This document shows, piece after piece, positions 44,393 through 53,495 of a stretch of DNA of 64,000 nt. The notes beneath the pieces were generated by a model. It saw only the letters and a program-made list of their open reading frames with translations. It did not search any database and had not been told where the DNA came from. A program made the position numbers and the translations under genes. The stretch covers positions 1 to 64,000 of the forward strand of contig CAKNOA010000004.1 in assembly GCA_930990065.1 (NCBI GenBank). The letters run 5' to 3'. Positions within the stretch are counted from its first letter, which is position 1. Each line of letters opens with the position of its first letter. The DNA is from an uncultured Clostridia bacterium (lineage in GTDB: Bacteria > Bacillota > Clostridia > Oscillospirales > Acutalibacteraceae).

Positions 44393-45610
44393 ATGAAAGA
44401 AACCATATTGATTAAATTAGGGGAACTGGTCCTGAAGGGGCTCAACCGCAGCACATTTGAAGCCGTGCTGCTGAAAAACATTCGCCGCCGGCTGACCGGT
44501 GCCGGGGATTTTGATATCCGCTCGGCTCAGTCCACCTTGTATATCTCCCCCCTGAATGATAGCGCCGACCTGGACGAAGCCGAAGAACGGCTGGGCCGCA
44601 TTTTCGGGATCATTGCCTATTCCCGGGCCTGCGTGGTCGAAAAAGACCTGACCGTCATTTGCCAGGCCGCCGCCGAATATCTGCGCCCGCAGCTGGAAGA
44701 AATCCACACCTTTAAAGTGGAAACCAAGCGCAGCGATAAATCCTTTGCCTATGATTCCCCCGCCATTTCCCGGGAAGTGGGCGGCTACCTATTAGACCAA
44801 TACCCCCATCTGTCTGTCAATGTGCATGAGCCGGACCTGATTGTGCGGGTGGAAGTGCGGGACTTTGGCGCTTACGTCCACGGGGCCCCCATTCCCGGCG
44901 CCGGGGGGATTCCTGTGGGCACCGGCGGTAAAGCGGCCATTCTGATCAGCGGCGGGCTGGATAGCCCCGTCGCCGCCTGGCAGATGGCCCGCCGGGGCGT
45001 AGAACTGACGGCCATTCACTTTGCCAGCCCGCCCTATACCAGCGACATGGCCGAAGAAAAGGTGGTGCGCCTGCTGCAAAAAGTGGGCGAATGGGCCGGC
45101 CGCATGGAGATGTACACCGTGCACTTTGCCGCCTTGCAGGAAGAGCTGCTGCGCAAATGCCCGGAAGATCTCTTTACCATTCTGATGCGCCGCTTTATGA
45201 TGCGCTGCGCCCAAGTGATTGCCCGGCAAAAGGAATGTGACGCCCTGATCACCGGCGAAAGCCTGGGGCAGGTGGCCAGCCAGACCATCAAGGCCATTGC
45301 CTGTACCGACGCGGCCGCCGATATGCCGGTATTCCGCCCGCTGATCGGTACGGATAAAGCCGAAATCGTGGCTATGGCCCACCGGATTGGCACCTTTGAC
45401 ACCTCCATTGAGCCGTTTGAAGACTGCTGCACGGTCTTTACCCCCCGCCACCCCCGCACCCGTCCGACGCTGGCGCAAATTGAAGAAGCCGAACAGGCCC
45501 TGGATGTACCGGCACTGGTGCACCAAAGCCTGCAGGGGGTCACCCATCGCCGCATTACGTTCCGCGGGGTACAGACATTGCCCGACATCAATTGGGAGGA
45601 AAACACATGA
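44393..45610 (+). CDS. thiI: tRNA 4-thiouridine synthase ThiI
   Basis: A 405-residue enzyme adenylating and thiolating U8 of tRNA. N-terminal ferredoxin-like and THUMP domains (about 1-165) precede the PP-loop domain with ISGGLDSPVAAW (SGGLDS at 186-191) and DALITGESLGQVASQT. The C-terminal rhodanese domain of the E. coli protein is missing, as in other Gram-positives, where the neighbouring cysteine desulfurase donates sulfur directly. Stop overlaps the cinA start (ATGA). Confidence 0.94.
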   Translation: MKETILIKLGELVLKGLNRSTFEAVLLKNIRRRLTGAGDFDIRSAQSTLYISPLNDSADLDEAEERLGRIFGIIAYSRACVVEKDLTVICQAAAEYLRPQLEEIHTFKVETKRSDKSFAYDSPAISREVGGYLLDQYPHLSVNVHEPDLIVRVEVRDFGAYVHGAPIPGAGGIPVGTGGKAAILISGGLDSPVAAWQMARRGVELTAIHFASPPYTSDMAEEKVVRLLQKVGEWAGRMEMYTVHFAALQEELLRKCPEDLFTILMRRFMMRCAQVIARQKECDALITGESLGQVASQTIKAIACTDAAADMPVFRPLIGTDKAEIVAMAHRIGTFDTSIEPFEDCCTVFTPRHPRTRPTLAQIEEAEQALDVPALVHQSLQGVTHRRITFRGVQTLPDINWEENT

Positions 45611-46917
45611 ATGCTGAAATTCTTTCGGTCGGCACCGAGCTGCTGCTGGGCCAGGTGATCAACTCCGACACCGCCTATGTGGCCCGGGCCCTTTCGTCTG
45701 TGGGCATCAACGTCCACTATACCGCCACCGTGGGGGATAACCCCGAACGCCTGTATCAGGCCGTGACCGATTCCCTGGCGCGGTGCGACTTGCTGGTAAC
45801 GACCGGCGGATTGGGGCCCACCGACGATGACCTGACAAAAGAGACCGTAGCCCGGGCGGCCGGTGTCCCCCTAGCTATGAATGAAGACTGCCTGGCGACC
45901 TTGACCCGGTATTTTGCCGGCCGTTACTTCGGGGAAAACCAGAAAAAACAGGCGGTGCTGCCGGTGGGCTGCACGGTATTACAAAACGACAACGGGTCGG
46001 CCCCCGGATGCCTGTTCCGCTCCCAGCAGGGGGCGTTGGTGGTCATGCTGCCCGGCCCTCCCGGGGAACTGATCCCCATGTTGGAGCACTACGCGCTGCC
46101 GGCGCTGGCCGGGAGCAATAGCCACGCGGTGATTGTCTCGAAAAACCTGCGGGTGTTTGGGTTGGGAGAGGGCCTTACCGCCGAAAAACTGGATGATCTC
46201 TTGCAGGGCAGCAACCCCACCGCCGCTACCTATGCGCTGCAAAACGAGTGCTTCGTGCGGGTGACCGCACGCGCTGCCAATGAAGAAGAAGCACTTACCA
46301 TGATGCAGCCGCTGATCGAAAAGATCCGCGCCCGGCTTGGCACCTATTTATATACCGAAGAAGACGGCAGCTTGGAAGAAACCGTCGTCCACGCGGCCAT
46401 GCGCCGCCATATGACGTTGGCGACAGCGGAATCCTGTACCGGCGGCCTTTTGAGCGAACGACTGACTTCCATACCGGGCAGCTCGGAAGTGTTCGAAATG
46501 GGCGCCGTTACGTACGCCAACCGTATTAAAGAGCAGGTGCTGGGTGTATCGGCCCACACGCTGCAAACGTATGGTGCCGTCAGCGTACAGACCGCCTGCC
46601 AGATGGCACAGGGCATCCGCCGGGCGGCGGGCAGCGACCTGGGGATTGGCATCACCGGTATCGCCGGGCCCGGCGGCGGCACGGAAGAAAAGCCCGTAGG
46701 GCTTGTGTATATTGCCCTGACCGATGGGGTTCACACCTGGGTGCGCCGCATGCCCGGCCACACCGGCCCGGCGCGCAGCCGCGCCTTCTACCGGTATGCG
46801 GCCGCTTCTCACGCGCTGGATATGGCGCGGCGGGTTCTGATGGATTTGCCCATGCAGGAAAACCCGGAATTCCCGCGAGCCGAAAGTCTGCCCGCTGCAA
46901 TGGATGAGAAAGGATGA
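45607..46917 (+). CDS. cinA: CinA-family NMN deamidase
   Basis: A 436-residue two-domain protein: N-terminal molybdopterin-binding-like domain (about 1-170, EILSVGTELLLGQVINSDTAYVA, TTGGLGPTDDDLTKE) and C-terminal CinA/PncC deamidase (about 270-430, ATAESCTGGLLSERLTSIPGSS, GITGIAGPGGGTEEKPVG). It recycles nicotinamide mononucleotide, and members are often linked to competence genes. Translationally coupled to thiI. Confidence 0.93.
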   Translation: MNAEILSVGTELLLGQVINSDTAYVARALSSVGINVHYTATVGDNPERLYQAVTDSLARCDLLVTTGGLGPTDDDLTKETVARAAGVPLAMNEDCLATLTRYFAGRYFGENQKKQAVLPVGCTVLQNDNGSAPGCLFRSQQGALVVMLPGPPGELIPMLEHYALPALAGSNSHAVIVSKNLRVFGLGEGLTAEKLDDLLQGSNPTAATYALQNECFVRVTARAANEEEALTMMQPLIEKIRARLGTYLYTEEDGSLEETVVHAAMRRHMTLATAESCTGGLLSERLTSIPGSSEVFEMGAVTYANRIKEQVLGVSAHTLQTYGAVSVQTACQMAQGIRRAAGSDLGIGITGIAGPGGGTEEKPVGLVYIALTDGVHTWVRRMPGHTGPARSRAFYRYAAASHALDMARRVLMDLPMQENPEFPRAESLPAAMDEKG

Positions 46918-46923
46918 TCCTCC

Positions 46924-47958
46924 ATGCGTCACCACAAAGAAAAGGCTCCGAAAAAAAGTTTTGTGAAGCGCTGGTTCCCCTGCCGGGGGGACCGGCCCAG
47001 CACGGTCATCATCAAAATTGTAACGCTGGTCTGTTTAGTGGTCTTTCTGGTTTCCGGCTGGATGCTGCTCGATGAAATGGTGCTAAAGCCTGCCCAGGTG
47101 GACCAATCGGTCAATACGCTGAAGGATCAGTTTTTTGCTCCTGTATCCTCTTCGTCGGAATCTTCCACCCAAACAGATGACGCCGAAGAGGAAGATCCCA
47201 TTGACTATGCCGCTCAACTGGCCAAGCTGCAAAAACAGTACCCCGATATTGTCGGGTGGGTCCAGGTGCCCGGCACGGTGATCGATTACCCCATTCTGCA
47301 ATCGGATGAAAGCGATCCGGAGTATTACCTGTACCGCAATTACGAAAAGGAATATTCAAAGTACGGCAGTATTTTTGCTTCCAGCGACAGCGTACCGTTT
47401 GCCCAGTGCCGCAGCAGCTTGCTATATGGCCACAGCATGCAGGACGGCCGTATGTTTGCGGCGCTGGTTCAGTTTTCCGATTTGTCGGTGTATCAAAATA
47501 GCCCCACCATTACGCTATATACATCCGAAGGTAAGACCACGTGGAAAATTTTCTCTGTGATGAAGCTCAATACGCTAAAAAGCCAGGGTGAATTTTTCCC
47601 CTTTACGCAAACATCCTTTGCCGACGATGACGCGTTTATGCAGCACGTGTATGAAATGTACCAGCGCTCCGTTATCGATACCGGCGTCACCATCAACGAA
47701 GGGGACGAAATTTTGTCCCTGGCTACCTGCTCCTATGAATACGAGGATTTCCGCACGGTGGTTGTGGCCCGTAAAGTACGGGACGGCGAAGATCCCACAG
47801 TGGACACCAAAGCGGCCAGTTACAACAGCCGGGTGGTCTACCCCGATATCTGGTACAAAAACCAGGGCGGCAGCGCGCCGGTATGGACCGAAAACTGGCA
47901 GGATGCCGTATTAGACGGCAGCTTTGCGGCGTACGACGGTGCGATTGTCGGTGAATAA
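46924..47958 (+). CDS. srtB: class B sortase
   Basis: A 344-residue transpeptidase anchored by an N-terminal helix (about 28-50) with an acidic linker. The catalytic set is His170 (LLYGHSM), Cys269 (LATCSYE) and Arg277 (EDFRTVVVARK), and the WVQVPGTVIDYPILQSDE segment is typical of SrtB. Class B sortases attach proteins with NPQTN-like or clostridial motifs to peptidoglycan. No cognate substrate is seen nearby. 6 bp after cinA. Confidence 0.92.
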   Translation: MRHHKEKAPKKSFVKRWFPCRGDRPSTVIIKIVTLVCLVVFLVSGWMLLDEMVLKPAQVDQSVNTLKDQFFAPVSSSSESSTQTDDAEEEDPIDYAAQLAKLQKQYPDIVGWVQVPGTVIDYPILQSDESDPEYYLYRNYEKEYSKYGSIFASSDSVPFAQCRSSLLYGHSMQDGRMFAALVQFSDLSVYQNSPTITLYTSEGKTTWKIFSVMKLNTLKSQGEFFPFTQTSFADDDAFMQHVYEMYQRSVIDTGVTINEGDEILSLATCSYEYEDFRTVVVARKVRDGEDPTVDTKAASYNSRVVYPDIWYKNQGGSAPVWTENWQDAVLDGSFAAYDGAIVGE

Positions 47959-47961
47959 TTC

Positions 47962-47996
47962 TGAATAATTATTCTTTTTGCTTGCATTTTCATTCA
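47962..47996 (+). promoter_or_regulatory. tandem ARG-box operators of argF
   Basis: Two boxes resembling the ArgR/AhrC consensus TGAATwwwwATTCA: TGAATAATTATTCT (47962-47975, one mismatch) and TGCATTTTCATTCA (47983-47996). Their centres are 21 bp apart, the canonical tandem spacing. The second covers the argF -35. Confidence 0.7.
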
Positions 47997-48010
47997 GATA
48001 AAGGTATACT
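47982..48010 (+). promoter_or_regulatory. argF promoter
   Basis: TTGCAT (47982-47987), exact 17-bp spacer, TATACT (48005-48010); 39 bp before the argF ATG. Confidence 0.75.
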
Positions 48011-48049
48011 GGGTACCAGGACATTTCCAACAGTAGGAGGCAGCGTTTT

Positions 48050-49051
48050 ATGAATTTGACCGGCAGAAGTTTTTTGAAACTGCTCGATTTTACCCCGGAA
48101 GAAATTTCCGGTTTGCTCACCCTGGCCGCCGATTTAAAGGCCAAGAAAAAAGCCCATATCCCCCACGATTTCCTGCGGGGACGCAATATCGTTCTGATTT
48201 TCGAAAAGACCAGCACCCGCACCCGGTGCAGCTTCGAAGTGGCCGCCCACGACCTTGGCATGCAGGTCACGTATCTGGACCCCACAGGCTCGCAAATCGG
48301 CAAAAAAGAGAGTATTGCCGACACGGCCCGGGTATTGGGGCGCATGTATGACGGGATTGAATACCGCGGGTATGGGCAGGCCATCGTGGAAGAATTGGCC
48401 CGGTATGCCGGGGTTCCCGTATGGAATGGGCTGACGAACGAATTCCATCCCACCCAAATTTTGGCGGATTTTCTCACGTTGCAGGAACATTTTGGCCATT
48501 TGAAAGGGCTAAAATTTGTGTACATGGGCGATGCCCGGTATAACATGGGCAACTCCCTGATGGTGGGCTGCGCCAAAATGGGGCTGCATTTTACGGCCTG
48601 TGCCCCCAAAAAGTACTTCCCCGACGAAGCTCTCATCGCCCAGTGCCGCTCCATTGCCGAGGAAACCGGTGGATCGGTGGACTTTTGTGAAGATCCCATG
48701 GAGGCAACCCGCGGTGCCGATGTGATTTACACCGATGTGTGGGTATCCATGGGCGAACCGGTAGAAGTATGGGAAGAGCGCATTCACGACCTCTCCCCGT
48801 ATCAGGTCAACAAAGCCCTGATGGATAACGCCGGGCCCCAGGCTGTTTTTATGCACTGCCTGCCGGCCTTCCACGACCACAAAACGGTCATTGGCAAAGA
48901 AATGGGCGAACGGTTCGGACGCGATGCCATGGAAGTGACCGACGAGGTGTTCGAAGGGCCGCAGTCCATTGTGTTTGATGAAGCGGAAAACCGTATGCAC
49001 ACCATTAAAGCGGTGATGGCTGCCACGCTGACGCCCGACGGCGCCTGCTGA
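48050..49051 (+). CDS. argF: ornithine carbamoyltransferase
   Basis: A 333-residue enzyme making citrulline from ornithine and carbamoyl phosphate. The carbamoyl-phosphate motif STRTR is at 55-59 ([12 protein letters not shown]), the ornithine-binding DVWVSMGE and HCLPAFHD motifs follow. TAGGAGGC precedes the ATG. Single gene with arginine operators upstream, indicating a biosynthetic, arginine-repressed enzyme rather than a deiminase-pathway ArcB, though sequence alone does not separate them. Confidence 0.93.
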   Translation: MNLTGRSFLKLLDFTPEEISGLLTLAADLKAKKKAHIPHDFLRGRNIVLIFEKTSTRTRCSFEVAAHDLGMQVTYLDPTGSQIGKKESIADTARVLGRMYDGIEYRGYGQAIVEELARYAGVPVWNGLTNEFHPTQILADFLTLQEHFGHLKGLKFVYMGDARYNMGNSLMVGCAKMGLHFTACAPKKYFPDEALIAQCRSIAEETGGSVDFCEDPMEATRGADVIYTDVWVSMGEPVEVWEERIHDLSPYQVNKALMDNAGPQAVFMHCLPAFHDHKTVIGKEMGERFGRDAMEVTDEVFEGPQSIVFDEAENRMHTIKAVMAATLTPDGAC

Positions 49052-49071
49052 TTTTTCTCTTACAAAAAAGG

Positions 49072-49105
49072 AAGAGCACAGGGAAATTATCCCTGTGCTC
49101 TTTTT
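49072..49105 (+). terminator. argF terminator
   Basis: Perfect 13-bp stem (49072-49084 with 49090-49102), 5-base loop, T run. Confidence 0.9.
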
Positions 49106-49113
49106 CTACGTAC

Positions 49114-49158
49114 AAAACCAGGGCGGCCCTTTTGGGGGCCGCCCTGGTTTCTTTTTTT
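49114..49158. terminator. second terminator hairpin (pgm end)
   Basis: CCAGGGCGGCCC (49118-49129) pairs with GGGCCGCCCTGG (49136-49147), flanked by A and T runs. Follows the argF terminator directly. Confidence 0.85.
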
Positions 49159-49169
49159 CCAATAACTCT

Positions 49170-50870
49170 TTACATACCCAGCAGCGCCGGCACTTCGGCC
49201 TTCATCTTGTCGACCAGTGCTTCGCTTTCGGCCTGGGTGCTGCCCTTCCCGGACAGATAGATTTTGATCTTCGGTTCGGTACCGGACGGCCGTACGATCA
49301 GTTTGCAACCGTTTTCCAACCGGTATTCCAGTACGTTGGACTTGGGCAGATCGATGGGAGTGGTTTCGCCCTTTTCCACCCGCACGGATTCCAGATAATC
49401 GCTGTGGCCCACCACGGTAAAGCCCGCAATGGACGCCGGCGGGTTTTTACGCAGGTGATCCATGATGGCCGTCATCTGCTTCATACCGGCTTCGCCTTCG
49501 AAGGCCTGGTTCACCACGCCATTGACATAATAGCCATACGTTTCGTACAGTTCGTTCATGGCGTCCACCAGGGTCATACCCTTTTCTTTATAATACTGGG
49601 CCATTTCGCAGATCAGCATGCTGCCGTCCACGGCGTCTTTGTCCCGGACATACCCGCCGGACAGATAGCCATAGCTCTCTTCAAAGCCCAGCAGATACCG
49701 TTCCGGATGGCCTTCGGCTTCCAGTGAGGCGATCTGGTCACCAATATACTTAAAGCCCGTGAGCACCCGGCGCATCTCAATACCGTAGTGCTGCGCCACC
49801 GGGTCTACCATATCGGTAGAAACAATGGTGGTCACGGCCACGGGGTCTTTGGGCATTTCGCCTTTTTCCTGTTTAGCAGCGGCAATGAAGTTCAGCAGCA
49901 GTACGCCCACTTCGTTGCCCGTCATCAGCTGGTAGTGGCCATGCTGGTTGACCGCAATGCCCACCCGGTCGCTGTCCGGGTCGGTGGCCAGCAGCAGGTC
50001 CGGCTGCACTTTTTCGCACAGTTCCAGCCCTTTTTGCAGCGCTTCGCGGATTTCCGGGTTCGGGAACGGGCAGGTGGGGAAGTTCCCGTCGGGTTCGCTC
50101 TGTTCCGGTACGATGGTCACATCGCTGACCCCAATGCGGTCGAGGATGCGGGTCACGCACACTTTCCCGGCGCCGTTAAGGGGCGTATAGACCACTTTCA
50201 GCGGACCGGTAGGTTTGCGCACGCTGACGTTTTCCACCGCATCCAGATAGGCGTTGACGACATCGTCGCCGATCATTTCGATCAGGCCGCTCTTCTTCCC
50301 GTCTTCGAACGGCATGGTTTTCACATCGGCAAAAATATCCAGGCTGTTGATTTCGTTCTGGACATCGCTGGCCATTTCCGCCGTAATCTGGCAGCCGTCG
50401 CTGCCATAGCACTTATACCCGTTATATTTCGCCGGGTTATGGCTGGCCGTTACACAGATACCGGCATCGCAGTGCAGATACCGCACAGCAAACGACAAAG
50501 CCGGCGTAGGCATCAGCTGGGGATACAAATAGGCTTTGATCCCATTGGCTGCCAGAACGGCCGCCGATTCTTCCGAAAACAGCTTGCTGTTGATACGGCT
50601 ATCATACCCAATGGCTACAGTGGGTACATGACCCTCTGCTTTGTGTTTATTGAGATAATTGGAAAGGCCCTGGGTTGCTTTCCGTACCGTATAGATATTC
50701 ATCCGGTTGGTGCCGGCTCCCAGTACGCCCCGCAGGCCCGCGGTACCAAACGCCAGATCCTGATAAAAACGGTCGTTGATTTCATCGGGCTTGTCCTGTA
50801 TGCTCTTGAGTTCTTCGGTCAGCGAAGGATCTTCCAGCTGATAGGCCAGCCACTTCTCGTATTCAGTCAT
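49170..50870 (-). CDS. pgcA: phosphoglucomutase/phosphomannomutase
   Basis: A 566-residue alpha-D-phosphohexomutase interconverting glucose 1- and 6-phosphate. Ser143 in TASHNPAKYNGYK is phosphorylated in the cycle; the metal loop is ATDPDSDRVG; the sugar loop FGFEESYGYL-type segment (LLGFEESYGYLSGGYVRDKD) and the phosphate loop RPSGTEPKIKIYLS are present. Family length matches Bacillus PgcA. It feeds UDP-glucose for glycolipids such as those made by the UgtP-like enzyme. Confidence 0.93.
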   Translation of the reverse strand: MTEYEKWLAYQLEDPSLTEELKSIQDKPDEINDRFYQDLAFGTAGLRGVLGAGTNRMNIYTVRKATQGLSNYLNKHKAEGHVPTVAIGYDSRINSKLFSEESAAVLAANGIKAYLYPQLMPTPALSFAVRYLHCDAGICVTASHNPAKYNGYKCYGSDGCQITAEMASDVQNEINSLDIFADVKTMPFEDGKKSGLIEMIGDDVVNAYLDAVENVSVRKPTGPLKVVYTPLNGAGKVCVTRILDRIGVSDVTIVPEQSEPDGNFPTCPFPNPEIREALQKGLELCEKVQPDLLLATDPDSDRVGIAVNQHGHYQLMTGNEVGVLLLNFIAAAKQEKGEMPKDPVAVTTIVSTDMVDPVAQHYGIEMRRVLTGFKYIGDQIASLEAEGHPERYLLGFEESYGYLSGGYVRDKDAVDGSMLICEMAQYYKEKGMTLVDAMNELYETYGYYVNGVVNQAFEGEAGMKQMTAIMDHLRKNPPASIAGFTVVGHSDYLESVRVEKGETTPIDLPKSNVLEYRLENGCKLIVRPSGTEPKIKIYLSGKGSTQAESEALVDKMKAEVPALLGM

Positions 50871-50916
50871 TGAATGGTCACGGTCCTTTCCTGTTTTTCT
50901 AAATTCTTAACCCCAC

Positions 50917-50942
50917 AAAAAGGAGCCTGTTTTCTCCTTTTT
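50917..50942 (-). terminator. terminator after the phosphodiesterase gene
   Basis: AAAAAGGAG (50917-50925) pairs with CTCCTTTTT (50934-50942), 8-base loop. Confidence 0.75.
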
Positions 50943-51030
50943 ATACAACTTAAGGATAACATCTCGCCCCCGTGATGTCAATATGCCGAAGGGGCTTGGG
51001 CTCCGCTCCGGGACGTTTTCATTTTACTTT

Positions 51031-51495
51031 TTACAGCTTCAAAATCGTGGGTACAATCCCCTGCCGGGTAATATCGATAATGGCAAACGTCCCCATGGAA
51101 CCATGCAGCGAACCGGGATTGACAATATACAGCCCGTCTTCATACCGGCACTCCGATTGATGGGTATGGCCATACAAAAGCACATCGGCCTTTTGGCTGC
51201 GGGCGTCACTGATCAAATCATACAATCCGTATTTTACATGATGTGTATGACCATGAGTATAAACAATATGCTTTTTTAGCAAATAAATTTCGTCGTCCAG
51301 CGGGGCCATACAGCCCCAGTCATTATTGCCCCTTACTCCGTAAAAGGCCTTTTCGGGAAATTGCAATTTGACTTGCTGCCAGTCGTCATAGCCATCGCCC
51401 AGATGGATGACCACTTCGGCTTTGGGCTGCCGCAAAACGGCCTGCTGCAGGGCATACACATCGCCGTGTGTGTCCGATACGACTAAAACACGCAT
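51031..51495 (-). CDS. YfcE/MJ0936-family metallophosphoesterase
   Basis: A 154-residue single-domain calcineurin-like phosphodiesterase. All five metal motifs are visible: VSDTHGD, HLGDGYDD, GNND, YTHGHTHH and YGHTHQ. Homologues hydrolyse phosphodiester bonds in vitro with Mn2+ or Ni2+; the physiological substrate is unsettled. Monocistronic, divergent from the small-protein trio with a 74-bp gap. Confidence 0.9.
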   Translation of the reverse strand: MRVLVVSDTHGDVYALQQAVLRQPKAEVVIHLGDGYDDWQQVKLQFPEKAFYGVRGNNDWGCMAPLDDEIYLLKKHIVYTHGHTHHVKYGLYDLISDARSQKADVLLYGHTHQSECRYEDGLYIVNPGSLHGSMGTFAIIDITRQGIVPTILKL

Positions 51496-51569
51496 GATTT
51501 AAAGTCCTTCTTTCATGGTTTTGGCTCCTGCTGCATACGATGATAAAGCAGAAAGGAGCGTGGATCAAA

Positions 51570-51824
51570 ATGAACGAAACCAATCTTCCCTTCGACAAAC
51601 TGCTGGCCGCTGCCGCCCGATCCCTGGGCACCAAACCCAGCGACCTGAAAAATGCCGCCGAAAACGGGCAGCTGGACCAAGTTTTACAGCATGTGGCCCC
51701 TACCGAAGCGGAAAAACTGCGCACGGTATTAAGTGACCCGGCGGCCGCCCAAAAAATGCTTCGCACCCCTCAGGCGCAAGCGTTGCTTCAACAACTGATG
51801 AAAGGAGAAAAACCCCATGGATGA
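51570..51824 (+). CDS. small helical protein, first of a trio
   Basis: An 84-residue, predicted all-helical soluble protein (LAAAARSLGTKPSDLKNAA..., LRTVLSDPAAAQKML). No family is recognised. ATG at 51570 is taken; AAAGGAG lies about 12 bp upstream. Its end overlaps the next gene by 8 bp, so translation of the two is coupled. Three small same-strand genes follow one another here, and each has a good ribosome-binding site. Confidence 0.6.
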   Translation: MNETNLPFDKLLAAAARSLGTKPSDLKNAAENGQLDQVLQHVAPTEAEKLRTVLSDPAAAQKMLRTPQAQALLQQLMKGEKPHG

Positions 51825-52203
51825 ACCCTTAAGCGAACAGCTGGGCGCGATTCTCCGCGACCCGCAAAGCATGGAGCGTATTCGTAACCTGGCTGCGTCG
51901 CTAGGAGTAGGGGATGCTATCGAGTCCGGGGCGGCGCCTGTGGACGCCGCCCCGCCGGCTCCGGCCAACCAACATGTACCGGCTGCCTTAGACAGCCATA
52001 CGCTGCAAACCGTCACAAGGCTCATGCCGCTGCTCTCTTCGGTCCGGCAGGAAGACGACAATACCCGGCTTTTGCGGGCCTTGCGGCCCCTGTTAGCCCC
52101 CCAGCGGCAGAAAAAAGTGGATGAAGCCCTGCGGCTTATGCAGCTCATGCGGCTTTTGCCCCTACTTAGGCAAAAAGGGATGTTTTCCGGGTTACTGGGG
52201 TAA
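51817..52203 (+). CDS. small helical protein, second of a trio
   Basis: A 128-residue protein. The N-terminal part (LSEQLGAILRDPQSMERIRNLAASLG) is helical, a Pro/Ala-rich linker follows (about 40-58), and a C-terminal part (LLRALRPLLAPQRQKKVDEALRLMQLMRLLPLL) looks like a conserved but uncharacterised clostridial pattern. Its 'PLL..RQKK.DEA..LM.L' motif recurs in my memory of Firmicutes hypotheticals, not verified. AAAGGAG lies 9 bp upstream. Confidence 0.6.
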   Translation: MDEPLSEQLGAILRDPQSMERIRNLAASLGVGDAIESGAAPVDAAPPAPANQHVPAALDSHTLQTVTRLMPLLSSVRQEDDNTRLLRALRPLLAPQRQKKVDEALRLMQLMRLLPLLRQKGMFSGLLG

Positions 52204-52230
52204 CCGATCCCACCAGAAAGGAGGCGTTTT

Positions 52231-52515
52231 ATGCCCCAGGAAGATCTGCACCGCATGCAAGAGGAGGCCATGCGCCGTGTCCGCGATATGCAAAACAGGG
52301 CCCGGCGCCACACGGAACCCGAACGGGAACCTTCCCCTCCCCCTAAGGGGGAACCGGCTCCCCAAGCGGAACCCTCGGCCCCTCCACCGGCTGGCGGGTT
52401 GGAAACCCTGCTCAAAGAAAAAGACCGGGCCCTAATTTTGACGCTGCTTCTTTTGCTGAGCGAAGATGAGCGCGACCCTAGCCTGATCTTTTCCCTTTTA
52501 TTTTTGCTGCTGTAA
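52231..52515 (+). CDS. small protein with very hydrophobic tail, third of a trio
   Basis: A 94-residue protein with an Arg/Glu-rich helix at the N-terminus, a Pro/Glu linker (about 31-55) and a leucine-rich C-terminus (ILTLLLLLSEDERDP, LIFSLLFLLL). This could be two short membrane segments, or a tail anchor. AAAGGAGGC precedes the ATG. It ends 5 bp from the stop of the convergent gene; I see no terminator between them. Confidence 0.6.
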   Translation: MPQEDLHRMQEEAMRRVRDMQNRARRHTEPEREPSPPPKGEPAPQAEPSAPPPAGGLETLLKEKDRALILTLLLLLSEDERDPSLIFSLLFLLL

Positions 52516-52520
52516 CCGGC

Positions 52521-53480
52521 TTATTCGCTGCGAACAGCGGCCAAATAGGTTTGCCCTTCCTCATCGGTTTTCAGTACATACAGCATGTACTTGACCGGGG
52601 AAGGTTCGGTCACATCCGGGTTTTCTCCGGTACGCCATTCATCAAGCGCCGACACGTACCCCACCCGCAGAATGGTTTCGTCGCCTTCTTTCCTTTCACT
52701 GACGGTATACGGCGTATAGCTGGTGGTGTCGGTATAGGGTGTCACGTGAAACGCGTTGGTTTCTTCATTATAGCTGACATAGCTGTCGTCCCCCAGCACC
52801 GAGGGATCAATTTCGCAATCTTCCCCAAACAGGCTGCGGGCTGCCCGCAATACCCGCGCATAGGAAATAATCGTGCGACCTGTATCGTCATACGTAAACG
52901 TGTCGTCGCTTTGGATTTCTTTCCAAATGGCGGCCATCAGTACCTTTTCCTTATCCAGGTCTTCCCAGGATTCAAACGGTGCCGGGTCCTGCATCACGAC
53001 GGGTTTAATCCTATCGTCATACGCCCGCAGGGCGCTGTCATCGGTCACTACGCCATAGATGTACTGTACCAGAGAAGTCGCCACATACCCCACCCCAATG
53101 AGGGCAAACAGCAATACAATGATACCTGCGGCCATTGTCCCGCGGCGCCGGCGGTGCCGGCGGGCACGTGCCTGCTGTTCTTCGATTTCCTCTTCGGAGA
53201 GAATCTCTTCTTCGGTGTCCCCGTCTTTTTTCAGAGCGTCTTCCTCACGGGCCCCTTCTTCTTCCTCCTCCTGCGAAAGGAAATCATCCCATTCCGGATC
53301 TTCCCCCTTCGCTTCTTCCAATCCTTCCCGCGCGTGATCCAACGCATCGCGCAGCACCCGGGTGGTTTCATTCAGGGAAGAAAAGTGCTCGGCCTCTTTG
53401 GCGTGGAAACTGCGGTAATCATTTTCTATCGTGGTGTTTTCCTGCCCGCGCTCTTTTTTCTCTTCGTGGTCGGACGTCAT
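52521..53480 (-). CDS. membrane protein of unknown function, proBA-linked
   Basis: A 319-residue protein with an acidic, coiled N-terminal cytoplasmic part (EEEEEGAREED, SEEEIEEQQARARRHRRRR), one membrane helix (about residues 115-138) and a C-terminal extracytoplasmic domain rich in Asp and Tyr with strand-like segments. No family recognised. It follows proA by 15 bp, so is probably cotranscribed with the proline genes. The basic RRHRRRR patch before the helix fits an in-to-out topology. Confidence 0.72.
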   Translation of the reverse strand: MTSDHEEKKERGQENTTIENDYRSFHAKEAEHFSSLNETTRVLRDALDHAREGLEEAKGEDPEWDDFLSQEEEEEGAREEDALKKDGDTEEEILSEEEIEEQQARARRHRRRRGTMAAGIIVLLFALIGVGYVATSLVQYIYGVVTDDSALRAYDDRIKPVVMQDPAPFESWEDLDKEKVLMAAIWKEIQSDDTFTYDDTGRTIISYARVLRAARSLFGEDCEIDPSVLGDDSYVSYNEETNAFHVTPYTDTTSYTPYTVSERKEGDETILRVGYVSALDEWRTGENPDVTEPSPVKYMLYVLKTDEEGQTYLAAVRSE

Positions 53481-53495
53481 CGCGGTACTCCTTTC

